This document shows, piece after piece, positions 22,399-30,874 of a stretch of 45,479 nt of DNA. The notes beneath the pieces are model-generated. The model did no database searches, was not told where the DNA came from, and saw only the letters and a list, made by a program, of their open reading frames with translations. Source of the DNA: Collinsella sp. (GTDB taxonomy: Bacteria > Actinomycetota > Coriobacteriia > Coriobacteriales > Coriobacteriaceae); contig DXMJ01000013.1 of NCBI GenBank assembly GCA_019414265.1, positions 1 through 45,479 of the forward strand, given 5' to 3'. Within the stretch, counting starts at the first letter, position 1. Every line of letters starts with the position of its first letter. Both the position numbers and the translations under genes were made by a program.

Positions 22399-24474
22399 AT
22401 GAGATTCTCGATTATTAGCGAGATCCCCGGCAGGACCCGTCTTCAATTGGCGGGTCCTGTGCCAGAGAGCGATCTCGATGCACTTCTTAAGCTTGGCGGC
22501 GACATCGACGGCGTGCACAAGGTGCGCGTCTACGGCCGCATCGGCCAGATGGCGCTCGAATACGATGAGCCGCGCCGCGCGAGCGTGCTCGACGCCTTGG
22601 GCGCACTCGATGCTCAGGCCATTGCCGACGCAAAGACAGGCTACGTGATGCAGCTTGAGCCACGCAAGCACAAGCTCGTCATGGATCTTGCCACACTTAT
22701 CGGTGCCCATTACGCACGTCGCTGGTTCTTGCCGACGCCTCTGCGTGCGGTGTTTGTCGTGGCCGGTTACATGGCATTTTTGCGCGCTGCCCTTCATGAG
22801 CTCGCGCAGCCGCGCCTGACCGTTCCCGTGCTCGACGCTTCGGCCATCGGCATTTCGTTCGTCAAGCGTGATGTCGACACCGCGGGCCAGACGATGTTCC
22901 TGCTCAACGTGGGCGAGCTGCTCGAGGACTACACCCGCGCCATGAGCGAAAACGAGCTCATCAACTCGCTGCTCGATGTGCCCGACAAGGCGCAAAAGGT
23001 CGTCGGCGACACCGAGGTAAGCGTTGCCGCCACCGAGCTCGAGCCCGGCGACTTGGTCGCCGTGCGCACCGGCATGTCCATCTGCATCGACGGTGTTGTC
23101 GAGCAGGGGAGCGCTATGGTCAACCAGGCGACCCTGACCGGCGAGCCGCTGGCCGTCGAGCGCAGCGTGGGCGACGACGTGTTCGCCGGTACCGTCGTGG
23201 AAGACGGCGGCATCTTGGTGCGCGTGCGCGCCAATACGGCGCAAACCAAACTGCGCTCAATCGTCTCGCTCGTGCAGACGGCCGACTCGCTCAAGTCCGA
23301 GGGCCAGTCGCATATGGAGGACCTTGCCAACAAGATCGTCCCGTGGAACTTCCTGCTCGCGGGCCTGGTTGCGCTCACCACGCGCAGTCTCATCAAGACC
23401 TCCGCGGCACTGATGGTCGACTACTCGTGCGCACTCAAGCTCACGGGTTCCGTTGCCGTCATGACCGCTATGAGCGATGCTGCCAAGATGGGCGTCATGG
23501 TCAAGGGCGCGAAGTACTTTGAGTCGTTTGCCAAGGCCGACACCATTGTGTTTGACAAGACCGGCACGCTTACCGAGGCCCAGCCGCGCCTAGCTTGCGT
23601 GCTCACGACCGACGGCTGGAGCGAGGACGAGGTCCTGCGCCTTTCCGCTTGCTTGGAGGAGCATTTTCCGCATCCGGTGGCGCGTGCCGTGGTCAACGCC
23701 GCCCGCGAGCGCGGGCTCGAGCACCGCGAGCGCCATGCTGCCGTCGAGTACATCGTGGCGCACGGCATCGCTTCGTCCATCGAGGGGCGTCGCGCGATTA
23801 TCGGCTCGGCACACTTTGTGTTTGAGGACGAGAGCGCGCAGCTCGAGGCCGACATTAAGGAGCAAATCGAGTCCCAGATGCAGGGCCTGTCGCCGCTGTA
23901 TCTGGCGGTCGACGGCAAGGTCGTCGGCGTGCTCGGCATCGAGGATCCGCTCAAGGCCGGGGTCCGTGAGGCCATCGCCGACCTGCACGCGTTGGGCGTT
24001 AAGCATGTCGTTATGCTCACGGGCGACTCGGAGCGCACGGCCGAGCGCATTGCTCGCGAGGCAGGGGTCGACGAGTTTAAGGCCGAGCTGCTGCCCGAGG
24101 ACAAGTACGCGTATGTGGAGCGCATTAAGGGCGAGGGGCGCCACGTTGCCATGGTGGGCGACGGTGTCAACGATTCGCCGGCGCTCGGTTTGGCCGACGT
24201 GGGCTTGGCGATGGGTGGCGGAAGCGACATCGCCAAGGAGGTCGCCGATATCATCCTGACCGATACGGATCTGGCCGCAATCGTGCGCCTGCGCCGCATG
24301 AGTCAGGGCCTCATTGATCGTCTGACGAGCTCCTACTCTAAGGTGATGCTCACCAACTCGGCGCTGTTGGCATTGGGTATTACCGGCGCGATTACCCCGC
24401 AGACGTCGTCGTTACTGCACAACGGCTCGACGATTGCCTACAGCCTGAGCAACGCGAAGGCTTACCTGCGTTAG
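22399..24474 (+). CDS. P1B-type heavy-metal-transporting ATPase with an SCA membrane motif
   Basis: 691 residues. The P-type hallmarks are present: TLTGEP (actuator), the phosphorylation motif FDKTGTLT, the P1B-specific HP pair in HFPHPVARAV, and MVGDGVNDSPAL. There is no N-terminal CxxC metal-binding domain; the first about 60 residues instead form a domain of other type. The metal-binding membrane motif is YSCALKLTGS instead of CPC or CPH, so Cu+ is unlikely. Similar SCA motifs occur in the CtpC-like subgroup linked to Mn or Zn/Fe handling (from memory). The usual Ser-Thr-Pro after SCALKL is replaced by Thr-Gly-Ser. The product probably exports a transition metal through the cytoplasmic membrane. 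The shared operator links it to the ABC pair. Confidence 0.9.
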   Translation: MRFSIISEIPGRTRLQLAGPVPESDLDALLKLGGDIDGVHKVRVYGRIGQMALEYDEPRRASVLDALGALDAQAIADAKTGYVMQLEPRKHKLVMDLATLIGAHYARRWFLPTPLRAVFVVAGYMAFLRAALHELAQPRLTVPVLDASAIGISFVKRDVDTAGQTMFLLNVGELLEDYTRAMSENELINSLLDVPDKAQKVVGDTEVSVAATELEPGDLVAVRTGMSICIDGVVEQGSAMVNQATLTGEPLAVERSVGDDVFAGTVVEDGGILVRVRANTAQTKLRSIVSLVQTADSLKSEGQSHMEDLANKIVPWNFLLAGLVALTTRSLIKTSAALMVDYSCALKLTGSVAVMTAMSDAAKMGVMVKGAKYFESFAKADTIVFDKTGTLTEAQPRLACVLTTDGWSEDEVLRLSACLEEHFPHPVARAVVNAARERGLEHRERHAAVEYIVAHGIASSIEGRRAIIGSAHFVFEDESAQLEADIKEQIESQMQGLSPLYLAVDGKVVGVLGIEDPLKAGVREAIADLHALGVKHVVMLTGDSERTAERIAREAGVDEFKAELLPEDKYAYVERIKGEGRHVAMVGDGVNDSPALGLADVGLAMGGGSDIAKEVADIILTDTDLAAIVRLRRMSQGLIDRLTSSYSKVMLTNSALLALGITGAITPQTSSLLHNGSTIAYSLSNAKAYLR

Positions 24475-24493
24475 CGCTTTTGCTTGAGTTAAT

Positions 24494-24540
24494 GGCCTGC
24501 ATTCGGACGGTGTTGCAGCCGCCAGAATGCAGGCCTTTTG
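24494..24540 (+). terminator. Terminator of the P-type ATPase operon
   Basis: GGCCTGCATTC (24494-24504) and GAATGCAGGCC (24525-24535) form a perfect 11-bp stem followed by TTTTG. The 20-nt loop is longer than usual. Confidence 0.8.
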
Positions 24541-24543
24541 CGT

Positions 24544-24581
24544 TTGACCGTGTGCTAGCAGCAATATATAGTTGTGCTAGC
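24544..24581 (+). promoter_or_regulatory. Promoter and operator of the toxin-antitoxin operon
   Basis: TTGACC (24544-24549), 17 nt, TATAGT (24567-24572) is a good sigma-70 promoter. The 9-nt direct repeat TGTGCTAGC occurs at 24551-24559 and 24573-24581, 22 bp apart, about two helical turns; each contains the palindrome GCTAGC. The repeats flank the -10 box, as expected for autoregulation by a ribbon-helix-helix antitoxin. Confidence 0.6.
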
Positions 24582-24612
24582 TAAGATAGCAGGAGTCGAA
24601 GGTGAGGTTGAG

Positions 24613-24966
24613 ATGGGTGCTGTTAGCGGCATGGCGCAGGTGAACGTTCGCGTAGATCGCTCGGTTAAAGAGCGCGCCGAGGAAGCGCTGCAGCTTTCGG
24701 GCAGGTCACTGCCCGAGCTCATCAAAAAGGTGGTGGCCAAGGTCGCGCAGGGCGGTGGTTCGTGCGAGGAAGTGCTTGCGGCCGTCGACGACCGGCGGCA
24801 ATCCGTCGCGCCCGATACTCCGTTCGCCGCATCATGGGCAGCGGCAGACCGGCTTTATGCAGATTTGGGCATCGCTACGTCGCCCGTATCCGACGATCGC
24901 GATTGGGACACAATCTATTCCGAAGCCATGGACGAGCGCTATCGCCAAAAGGAGATGATCCTGTGA
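24613..24966 (+). CDS. RelB/DinJ-like antitoxin
   Basis: About 117 residues from ATG at 24613, preceded by AAGGTGAGG; a later in-frame ATG at 24631 is possible. The N terminus MAQVNVRVDRSVKERAEEALQ (shown here only as the strand-helix start) followed by SGRSLPELIKKVV fits the ribbon-helix-helix fold of RelB/DinJ antitoxins. The acidic C-terminal half, with Trp-Asp and Tyr-rich segments, probably wraps the toxin. The GTG of the toxin gene overlaps its last codon and TGA stop, the usual tight TA arrangement. It should repress its own promoter through the TGTGCTAGC repeats. Confidence 0.78.
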   Translation: MGAVSGMAQVNVRVDRSVKERAEEALQLSGRSLPELIKKVVAKVAQGGGSCEEVLAAVDDRRQSVAPDTPFAASWAAADRLYADLGIATSPVSDDRDWDTIYSEAMDERYRQKEMIL

Positions 24967-25478
24967 GCGGGGCTCCCCTCAAAATAATGGTGGACGCCAA
25001 CGTATGGGTTGATTCGTTTTGCGTCGACCATGCCGAGTCGCTTGCCGCGCGTGCGTTTATTGGGCAGGCGGCGGAGGCAGGGGCATTGATGTTCTTTCCG
25101 GTGCATATCGCCAAGGACGTGCTGTACGTTGTCCAACACGAGCTGAAGCGTAGCGTTCTTGCCAGTGGGGGAGCGCTCGACGAGGCATCTGCCCGTGCAA
25201 TTGGCGATGCGGCGCTGGCGTTTGTTCGGAACATGACCGAAAACGCCACGGCCGTGGGTGCAGATGCGTCGGACCTTTGGCTGGCCGACAAATACTTAGC
25301 GCTCCATCGCGATTACGAGGACAACTTGGTACTCGCCGCATGCAAACGCGCGCAGGTCGATTACTTGGTGACCAACGATCGCAAGCTGCTCGAACATGCC
25401 GATCTTGCAGCAAAGACCCCGCGCCAAATGATGCCGATTCTTGCTTTGGCCGAACGCGGCGGCGCGGCTATCGGTTGA
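24963..25478 (+). CDS. PIN-domain toxin (VapC-like nuclease)
   Basis: 171 residues from GTG at 24963, with AAAAGGAG at 24947-24954 and overlap with the antitoxin stop. The PIN fold is recognised from MVDANVWVD (first acidic residue Asp11), a central acidic region, and the C-terminal YEDNLVLAAC and VDYLVTNDRKLL motifs, which supply the other metal-binding aspartates. PIN toxins cleave RNA, often tRNA or rRNA. RelB-like antitoxins more often pair with RelE, so this is a mixed pair, though such RelB/DinJ-PIN pairs are known. No further gene follows on this strand; the next is convergent. Confidence 0.82.
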   Translation: MSGAPLKIMVDANVWVDSFCVDHAESLAARAFIGQAAEAGALMFFPVHIAKDVLYVVQHELKRSVLASGGALDEASARAIGDAALAFVRNMTENATAVGADASDLWLADKYLALHRDYEDNLVLAACKRAQVDYLVTNDRKLLEHADLAAKTPRQMMPILALAERGGAAIG

Positions 25479-25536
25479 CGCAAACTGTTTGCGGGCCTCT
25501 TGGACGACGATGCGCCAAGGGACCCGCGTCTGCTAT

Positions 25537-25971
25537 TTACAAAAGCTCGGCCTTAATGGCGGGACTTTCTGCGAGCTGCTCGACTGCCTTTTCGTCGGAG
25601 CTGTCGAGTGCTGCCAGACTGCGGTAGACCCACTCGTTGACCTGGGTGTTCTTGACGCCTGCGGTCTGCATAAGGGCGCCTACCTCGCGGATTGCTGCGA
25701 GCAGATCGGCTTTGGGACCCGCGAGCTCGACCTCGATGCCGTGGTAGGCGGCCACGCCGCGGTTCTCACTCACGTGGTCGATAAAGCCCTCGACGGTTTC
25801 AAGCTGCTGGGCGAGAGCTGCATCATCGTCAGCGTCCAGCGCGACGAGTGCGTTCGATACCGTGAGGGCAGGATGTCCGCAGGGGACAAAGCCCTCGATG
25901 ACATCCATAGCTTCGGTAATGGTTGAGCCCAGGCCTGCGAGGGCATTGACGAGTTGCTGCTTGGTATCCAT
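25537..25971 (-). CDS. Conserved hypothetical protein, function unknown
   Basis: 144 residues. The start ATG at 25971 has AAAGGA upstream on the minus strand and the codon use is normal for the region, so it is a real gene, but I do not recognise the family. The protein is acidic and Ala-rich, predicted mostly helical, and has no signal peptide, membrane segment or cysteine pair. It contains a HPALTVSNALVALDADDD segment that could be a helical repeat. It converges with the PIN toxin gene (58 nt between stops) and is divergent from the tmRNA gene, about 240 nt away. Confidence 0.7.
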   Translation of the reverse strand: MDTKQQLVNALAGLGSTITEAMDVIEGFVPCGHPALTVSNALVALDADDDAALAQQLETVEGFIDHVSENRGVAAYHGIEVELAGPKADLLAAIREVGALMQTAGVKNTQVNEWVYRSLAALDSSDEKAVEQLAESPAIKAELL

Positions 25972-26163
25972 AACGGTCCTTTCGACGGGTCAATTCTGCT
26001 TGGCGAAAATATACGTGACGCGATCGGTAGCAAAAGTGCGAAGTGCGGCGCACATTGGGGTCTTCACAGCTCGTGCATAGAACAGCTGTCCGCTTTCAGA
26101 ACGTGGTAAGATAACACTCCACGAGCGGGGCTCGCCCCGTATGTTCCTTGAAAAGTCGACGGT

Positions 26164-26187
26164 TATCGGGTGTTTGCAGGCCCGATA
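26164..26187 (+). other. Hairpin upstream of the tmRNA gene
   Basis: TATCGGG (26164-26170) and CCCGATA (26181-26187) form a 7-bp stem ending 23 nt before the mature tmRNA 5' end, perhaps part of the precursor leader. The tmRNA promoter is not clear in 26040-26160. Confidence 0.35.
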
Positions 26188-26210
26188 CCATCCAGACTTT
26201 CCCGACATCC

Positions 26211-26574
26211 GGGGGCGACTGGTTTCGACACGATAGCTCTGAGAGAGGAAGCAAGCCGAGGTCTCCTCGCCTCGTTAAACAGGGGTACCGTCAAATTGAA
26301 TTGACAACAACTCTTCTTTTGAGCCTATGGCTCTCGCTGCTTAGTTTATAGCGGCGCGTCAACCCGGTGATTTCCCCGACACCGGTGCGACGTCATGTTA
26401 GGGGAATGCTCCTGCGCACGTAATCGGTATGGCGCGGGCTAAGACCGAACCGGTTGGGATGCCGCGAGCGTGTCGCTGCGCGCAAAGCGTCCGAGACTAA
26501 ACCAGCGACTGAGCTTGGAGATGCCAATCAGGGGGCTTTCGTGGACCGGAGTTCGATTCTCCGCGCCTCCACCA
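26211..26574 (+). ncRNA. ssrA: tmRNA (SsrA)
   Basis: The 5' end GGGGGCGACTGGTTTCGACA and the 3' end with a T arm (CGGAG TTCGATT CTCCG) and encoded CCA are typical. The acceptor stem GGGGGCG (26211-26217) pairs with CGCCTCC (26564-26570), with one G-U pair. The tag reading frame runs to TAG at 26342-26344 and gives DNNSSFEPMALAA if it starts at 26303; the resume codon is not certain. The tag ends in ALAA, the usual protease signal. tmRNA rescues stalled ribosomes and tags the nascent chain. Length of about 364 nt is normal. smpB is not in the window. Confidence 0.96.
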
Positions 26575-26582
26575 ATAGTTAC

Positions 26583-26617
26583 AAGCAGGTAGAGAAGTGT
26601 TTCTACTTGCTTTTTTA
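26583..26617 (+). terminator. Terminator of ssrA
   Basis: AAGCAGGTAGA (26583-26593) and TCTACTTGCTT (26602-26612) with one G-U pair, followed by a T-run to 26616. It lies 8 nt after the CCA end. Confidence 0.9.
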
Positions 26618-26631
26618 TTACATACAGATAC

Positions 26632-26764
26632 CGCGGAGAATCGAACTCTGCGCAGGGCGCGGGCGTAAAGAAAACGCGTGAGCGTTTTTAGCCCGCGGGC
26701 GAGGGCGCCGGCAGGCGGCCGAAGCCGGTGCGGATTTGCGAAGCAAATACGCGGATTCTCCGCG
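26632..26764. repeat. GC-rich palindromic segment bounded by copies of the tmRNA T-arm sequence
   Basis: The first 17 bases (26632-26648) are the exact reverse complement of the tmRNA T arm at 26549-26565. The segment ends with GATTCTCCGCG (26754-26764), which pairs with the first 11 bases. Inside lies a long hairpin (26661-26700, CGCGGGC/GCCCGCG with AAAACGC/GCGTTTT) and smaller stems. No gene is visible in 26617-26944; the part after 26764 only leads to the next ribosome binding site. Confidence 0.7.
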
Positions 26765-26944
26765 CAAAGCCTCAAACCTATATAGATGCGATGATATCGA
26801 ATCTCAGCCTGCCATGCGCCGCAGCAACGCAGAGTGGGACGCGCTTTCCCGCCGACCGCCCCGTCCTCCGCAACTCCAAAACCAATGCGCTCTCTATCCC
26901 AAAACTGGGTAGAAGAAGCCCAAACGAAACAGCAGGAGGTCAAT

Positions 26945-27823
26945 ATGACTGCAGAAGATAGGGCAAAGAACGCCGGCAAGGTCGCGCTCGTTTTGGAGGG
27001 CGGCAGCTTCCGCGGGCAATTTACCGCAGGCGTGCTCGACGTCCTCATGGAGGCCGGTGTCGAAATTCCGGCGGTGTACGGCGTCTCGGCCGGCGCCCTC
27101 AACGGCGTCAACTACAAGTCGCACCAGATCGGCCGTGCCAACCGCATCAACCTGGCTTTCTGTAACGACAGCCGCTACATGGGTGCCGCATCGTTTGCGT
27201 CCACGGGCTCTATTGTGGGTTACGACTTTATCTTTAACGACGTCCAGGACCGCCTGGATCCCTTTGACAACGAGACGTTCGACGCCAGCCCCATCGAGAT
27301 GTACGCCGCCGCGACGGACATGCTCTTTGGAACCGCCGCGTACCTGCCGGTCAAAAGCGCCGTGCTCGACCTCGATGCCGTGCGCGCCTCGACGTCGCTG
27401 CCGCTGGTGACGCCGCCGGTCGAGATTGACGGGCACAAATACGTCGACGGCGGCGTAGCCGATTCGGTCCCTATCGAGCATGTGCTCGAGGAGGCGGGCT
27501 TCGACCGTGCGGTCGTTATCGTTACGCAGGACCGCTCATACGAGAAAAAGCCTTACGAGTTTATGCCCGCCGCGCGCGCCCGCTATGCCGACTACCCCTA
27601 CCTGCTCGAGGCTATCGAGACGCGCCACGACCGCTATAACATCCAACGCATGCATCTGTGGAAGTATGAGCGCGAGGGCCGTGCGCTGGTCGTTGCTCCG
27701 CAAAAGCCGGTCGAGGTCGGCCACGTTGAGCACGATCCGGCAAAGCTCCTCGACCTGTATATTCAGGGCCGCCAGGAGGCAAAGCGATTGCTGGGAGATA
27801 TCGAGGCGTTTGTCGAGCGCTAG
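26945..27823 (+). CDS. Patatin-like phospholipase/esterase
   Basis: 292 residues; ATG at 26945 with AGGAGG at 26934-26939. An upstream open extension to 26834 has no start signal. Patatin motifs are present: an oxyanion-hole loop LEGGSFRGQF, the nucleophile elbow GVSAG with Ser48, and the catalytic Asp168 in VDGG. No signal peptide or membrane segment, so it is cytoplasmic or membrane-associated, like the YjjU/RssA group. It should hydrolyse acyl esters of lipids; the natural substrate is unknown. The gene appears monocistronic and precedes the ribosomal protein operon by about 150 nt. Confidence 0.9.
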   Translation: MTAEDRAKNAGKVALVLEGGSFRGQFTAGVLDVLMEAGVEIPAVYGVSAGALNGVNYKSHQIGRANRINLAFCNDSRYMGAASFASTGSIVGYDFIFNDVQDRLDPFDNETFDASPIEMYAAATDMLFGTAAYLPVKSAVLDLDAVRASTSLPLVTPPVEIDGHKYVDGGVADSVPIEHVLEEAGFDRAVVIVTQDRSYEKKPYEFMPAARARYADYPYLLEAIETRHDRYNIQRMHLWKYEREGRALVVAPQKPVEVGHVEHDPAKLLDLYIQGRQEAKRLLGDIEAFVER

Positions 27824-27886
27824 CGTCGCGACGTCATGACCCATGGACGACATGTGCAGAAAGTCTGGTCAGAGCCAAAATACCTG

Positions 27887-27914
27887 TTGACTCGGGCGAC
27901 GAGCGGGGTAATAT
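27887..27914 (+). promoter_or_regulatory. Sigma-70 promoter of rplM-rpsI
   Basis: TTGACT (27887-27892) and TAATAT (27909-27914) with a 16-nt spacer, about 67 nt upstream of the rplM start. Confidence 0.65.
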
Positions 27915-27980
27915 GGACGGGTTACTTGCAGAGCCCCGTGAATCTCTGTAACAACACGTACTGTACATGGAGGAGTCTAA

Positions 27981-28424
27981 GTGATTTCGAAATCGACTCA
28001 CTACGCCAAGCAGGGCGAGGTCCAGCGCAACTGGGTTCTCGTCGACGCCGATGGTGCTGTCCTGGGCCGTCTTGCCACCCAGATCGCAATGATCCTGCGC
28101 GGTAAGAACAAGCCCCAGTTCACGCCCAACAGCGACTGCGGCGACTTCGTTGTCGTCATCAACGCCGATAAGGTCCAGCTTACCGGTAACAAGGCCGACA
28201 CGAAGACCTATTATCGCCACAGCGGCTACAACGGCGGCCTCAAGGCTGAGAGCTTCCGCCAGGCTATGGAGAAGCACCCGGAGAAGGTCATCGAGCGCGC
28301 CGTTCGCGGCATGCTGCCCAAGACCACCCTCGGCCGTGCCCAGATGACCAAGCTTAAGGTCTACGCTGGTGCCGAGCATCCGCACGCTGCCCAGAACCCC
28401 ACGAAGATTGAGCTGGAGGCTTAA
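27981..28424 (+). CDS. rplM: 50S ribosomal protein L13
   Basis: 147 residues from GTG at 27981, with GGAGGAG at 27969-27975. Family signatures include WVLVDADGAVLGRLAT near the N terminus, GDFVVVINADKV in the middle, YYRHSGYNGGLK and the C-terminal LKVYAGAEHPHAAQNP. L13 is an early-assembly large-subunit protein. It is co-transcribed with rpsI, 2 nt downstream, the universal pairing of these two genes. The last residues match the family C terminus, so it is complete. Confidence 0.97.
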   Translation: MISKSTHYAKQGEVQRNWVLVDADGAVLGRLATQIAMILRGKNKPQFTPNSDCGDFVVVINADKVQLTGNKADTKTYYRHSGYNGGLKAESFRQAMEKHPEKVIERAVRGMLPKTTLGRAQMTKLKVYAGAEHPHAAQNPTKIELEA

Positions 28425-28426
28425 AG

Positions 28427-28822
<396 letters not shown>

Positions 28823-28851
28823 GGTTTTATCTCCTTACGAGATACAATGTA

Positions 28852-28896
28852 CAAGCGGGGCCTGCCGATTGCTCGGCGGGTCCCGCTTTTCTTTTT
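28852..28896 (+). terminator. Terminator of rplM-rpsI
   Basis: A long GC-rich stem, GCGGGGCCTGCCGA at 28855-28868 and TCGGCGGGTCCCGC at 28873-28886, with two mismatched or wobble pairs, is followed by TTTTCTTTTTC. Confidence 0.9.
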
Positions 28897-28945
28897 CGAC
28901 TAGGGTGGGCGACTGCGTTTTGCCCACTTGGGAAGGAGCGATCCT

Positions 28946-30283
28946 ATGCCCCAGAACATCTTCGGTACCGATGGCGTCCGCGGCGTCGCCAACGCCGACC
29001 TCTCGTGCGACCTCGCGTTTCGTCTTGGCCGTGCGGCGACCAAGTTCCTTGGTCCGGACATTTGCATCGGCCGTGACACGCGTCTTTCGGGCACCATGCT
29101 CGAGAGTGCTCTGACCGCCGGCATTATGGCCGAGGGCGGCCGACCGCACTGCTGCGGCGTTATCCCTACGCCGGCCGTGGCGCTGCTCACCGTCCAAAAC
29201 GAGCTCGACGGCGGCATCGTCATCTCTGCTTCGCACAATCCGCCGGAGTTCAACGGCATCAAGTTCTTTAGCCGCAAGGGCATGAAGCTTCCCGATGCTG
29301 TCGAGGAAGAGATCAGCGCCTGGGTCATGTCCGAGGAGGCCATGGCTGCCGACACGCTGCCGACCGGCGCCGGTGTGGGTCACATCATCAAGATGAAGGA
29401 CGCCCGCAAGGCATATGTCGATCATGCCATCAACACGCTCGACGGCCTTAAGCTCGACGGCTTGGTTGTTGCCGTCGACTGCGGCCACGGCGCTTCTTGC
29501 CAGACCACGCCCGCCGCACTGCAGCGCCTGGGCGCCACGGTCCATGCCATCAACACCGACTACTGCGGCACCGACATTAACGTCGAGTGCGGCTCCACTC
29601 ATCTTGAGCCCTTGCGTGAGCTCGTACTGCGTACCCACGCCGACATCGGTCTGGCTCACGATGGCGACGCCGATCGCGTGCTGTTCGTGGACAGCGAGGG
29701 CAACGAGATCGACGGCGACTACATCCTGGCCATCTGCGGCTCTGACCTGGCCGCTCGCGGTAAGCTCGCCAACTCCGAGATCGTCTCGACCGTTATGTGC
29801 AACCTCGGTTTCTCCATCGCCATGAAGGAGCAGGGCTTTGAGATGGTGCAGACCGCCGTGGGCGACCGCTATGTCCTCGAGCGTATGCTCGAGGACGGTG
29901 CCGTCATCGGCGGCGAGCAGTCCGGCCACATCATCTTCCTGGAGCACAACACCACCGGCGACGGCTTGGTGACGGCCCTGCAGCTTCTGGCCGTGCTCAA
30001 GCGCACCGGCCGCACCCTCACCGACCTTGCCGGCATCATGAAGAAGTACCCGCAGGTACTTGTCAACGTACATTCCGACAATAAGGCCGGCCTGGACGAT
30101 TGTCAGCCCATTTGGGACGCCGTCGCTGCCGCCGAGAAGGAGCTCAACGGTCGCGGCCGCATTCTGGTACGTCCGAGTGGCACCGAGCCGCTGGTCCGTG
30201 TGATGGCCGAGGCCGAGACGCACGAGTTGACCCAGCGTGTGGTTGACGACATCGTCGAGGTTGTCAAGCGCGAACTTCCCTAA
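28946..30283 (+). CDS. glmM: Phosphoglucosamine mutase
   Basis: 445 residues; ATG at 28946 with GGAAGGAG at 28931-28938, preferred over an in-frame upstream start at 28928. The GlmM features are FGTDGVRGVAN at the N terminus, the phosphoserine loop ISASHNPPEFNGIK with Ser96, the metal-binding HDGDADR and the substrate-binding RPSGTEPLVRVM at the end. It converts glucosamine-6-phosphate to glucosamine-1-phosphate for peptidoglycan precursors. It is followed by a PTS EIIA and nagB on the same strand, so enzymes that make and consume glucosamine-6-phosphate sit together here. Confidence 0.96.
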   Translation: MPQNIFGTDGVRGVANADLSCDLAFRLGRAATKFLGPDICIGRDTRLSGTMLESALTAGIMAEGGRPHCCGVIPTPAVALLTVQNELDGGIVISASHNPPEFNGIKFFSRKGMKLPDAVEEEISAWVMSEEAMAADTLPTGAGVGHIIKMKDARKAYVDHAINTLDGLKLDGLVVAVDCGHGASCQTTPAALQRLGATVHAINTDYCGTDINVECGSTHLEPLRELVLRTHADIGLAHDGDADRVLFVDSEGNEIDGDYILAICGSDLAARGKLANSEIVSTVMCNLGFSIAMKEQGFEMVQTAVGDRYVLERMLEDGAVIGGEQSGHIIFLEHNTTGDGLVTALQLLAVLKRTGRTLTDLAGIMKKYPQVLVNVHSDNKAGLDDCQPIWDAVAAAEKELNGRGRILVRPSGTEPLVRVMAEAETHELTQRVVDDIVEVVKRELP

Positions 30284-30354
30284 TGGTCAAAAACGGGTGC
30301 CAAGTGGTAAACTGTTAAAGTTATTTTGATTAATTGGTATGTCCGAGGGGGAGC

Positions 30355-30852
30355 ATGTTCACTAAAGTCCTGAGGTCTTTTGGTATGCGTGGTCGAGTCC
30401 TTACGCTGGATGCTCCCATCTCGGGCGACGTCATTCCGTTATCCGAGGTCAAAGACCAGACGTTTGCTACCGGCCTTTTGGGCCAGGGCGTGGCGATTCA
30501 GCCTACGGGTACACGTGTGATTGCTCCGGCTGACGCTAAGGTCGAGGCGATTTTTCCCACGGGTCATGCCGTTGCGCTCAACACGGTCGATGGTCTAGAC
30601 GTGCTCATCCATGTTGGTTTGGACACCGTTCAGCTCGAGGGCAAACATTTTACTGTGTATGCGCAAGTGGGTGACATCGTCCATAAGGGCGATGTACTCA
30701 TCGAGTTCGATCGCGAGGCAATTGCTGCCGAGGGCTACGATGTGACGGTTCCCATCTTGGTGTGTAACTCCGTTGAGTTCTCGAGCATCAAGGGTTCCGT
30801 TGGCGAGCATGTCGAGGAGATGGACCAGCTTATCGTCGCGCGTGAGCGCTAG
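30355..30852 (+). CDS. PTS EIIA component, glucose family (Crr-like)
   Basis: 165 residues; ATG at 30355 with GAGGGGGAG directly upstream. The sequence matches EIIA-Glc: ISGDVIPLSEVKDQTFATGLLGQGVAI, here the opening region, then IAPADAKVEAIFPTGHAVAL with His71, and LDVLIHVGLDTVQLEG with His86, the expected phosphorylation site. It accepts phosphate from HPr and passes it to an EIIB/EIIC sugar permease that is not encoded here; it could serve glucose, N-acetylglucosamine or other family permeases. The nagB neighbour suggests amino-sugar uptake (inferred). It could alternatively be a general regulatory EIIA. Confidence 0.9.
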   Translation: MFTKVLRSFGMRGRVLTLDAPISGDVIPLSEVKDQTFATGLLGQGVAIQPTGTRVIAPADAKVEAIFPTGHAVALNTVDGLDVLIHVGLDTVQLEGKHFTVYAQVGDIVHKGDVLIEFDREAIAAEGYDVTVPILVCNSVEFSSIKGSVGEHVEEMDQLIVARER

Positions 30853-30874
30853 TCGCTCCGCTTGGCCTTTAGCC

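Noticed and set aside
28835..30223. Minus-strand open frame of 462 codons opposite glmM
   Set aside because: Shadow of glmM; no ribosome binding site and no domain.
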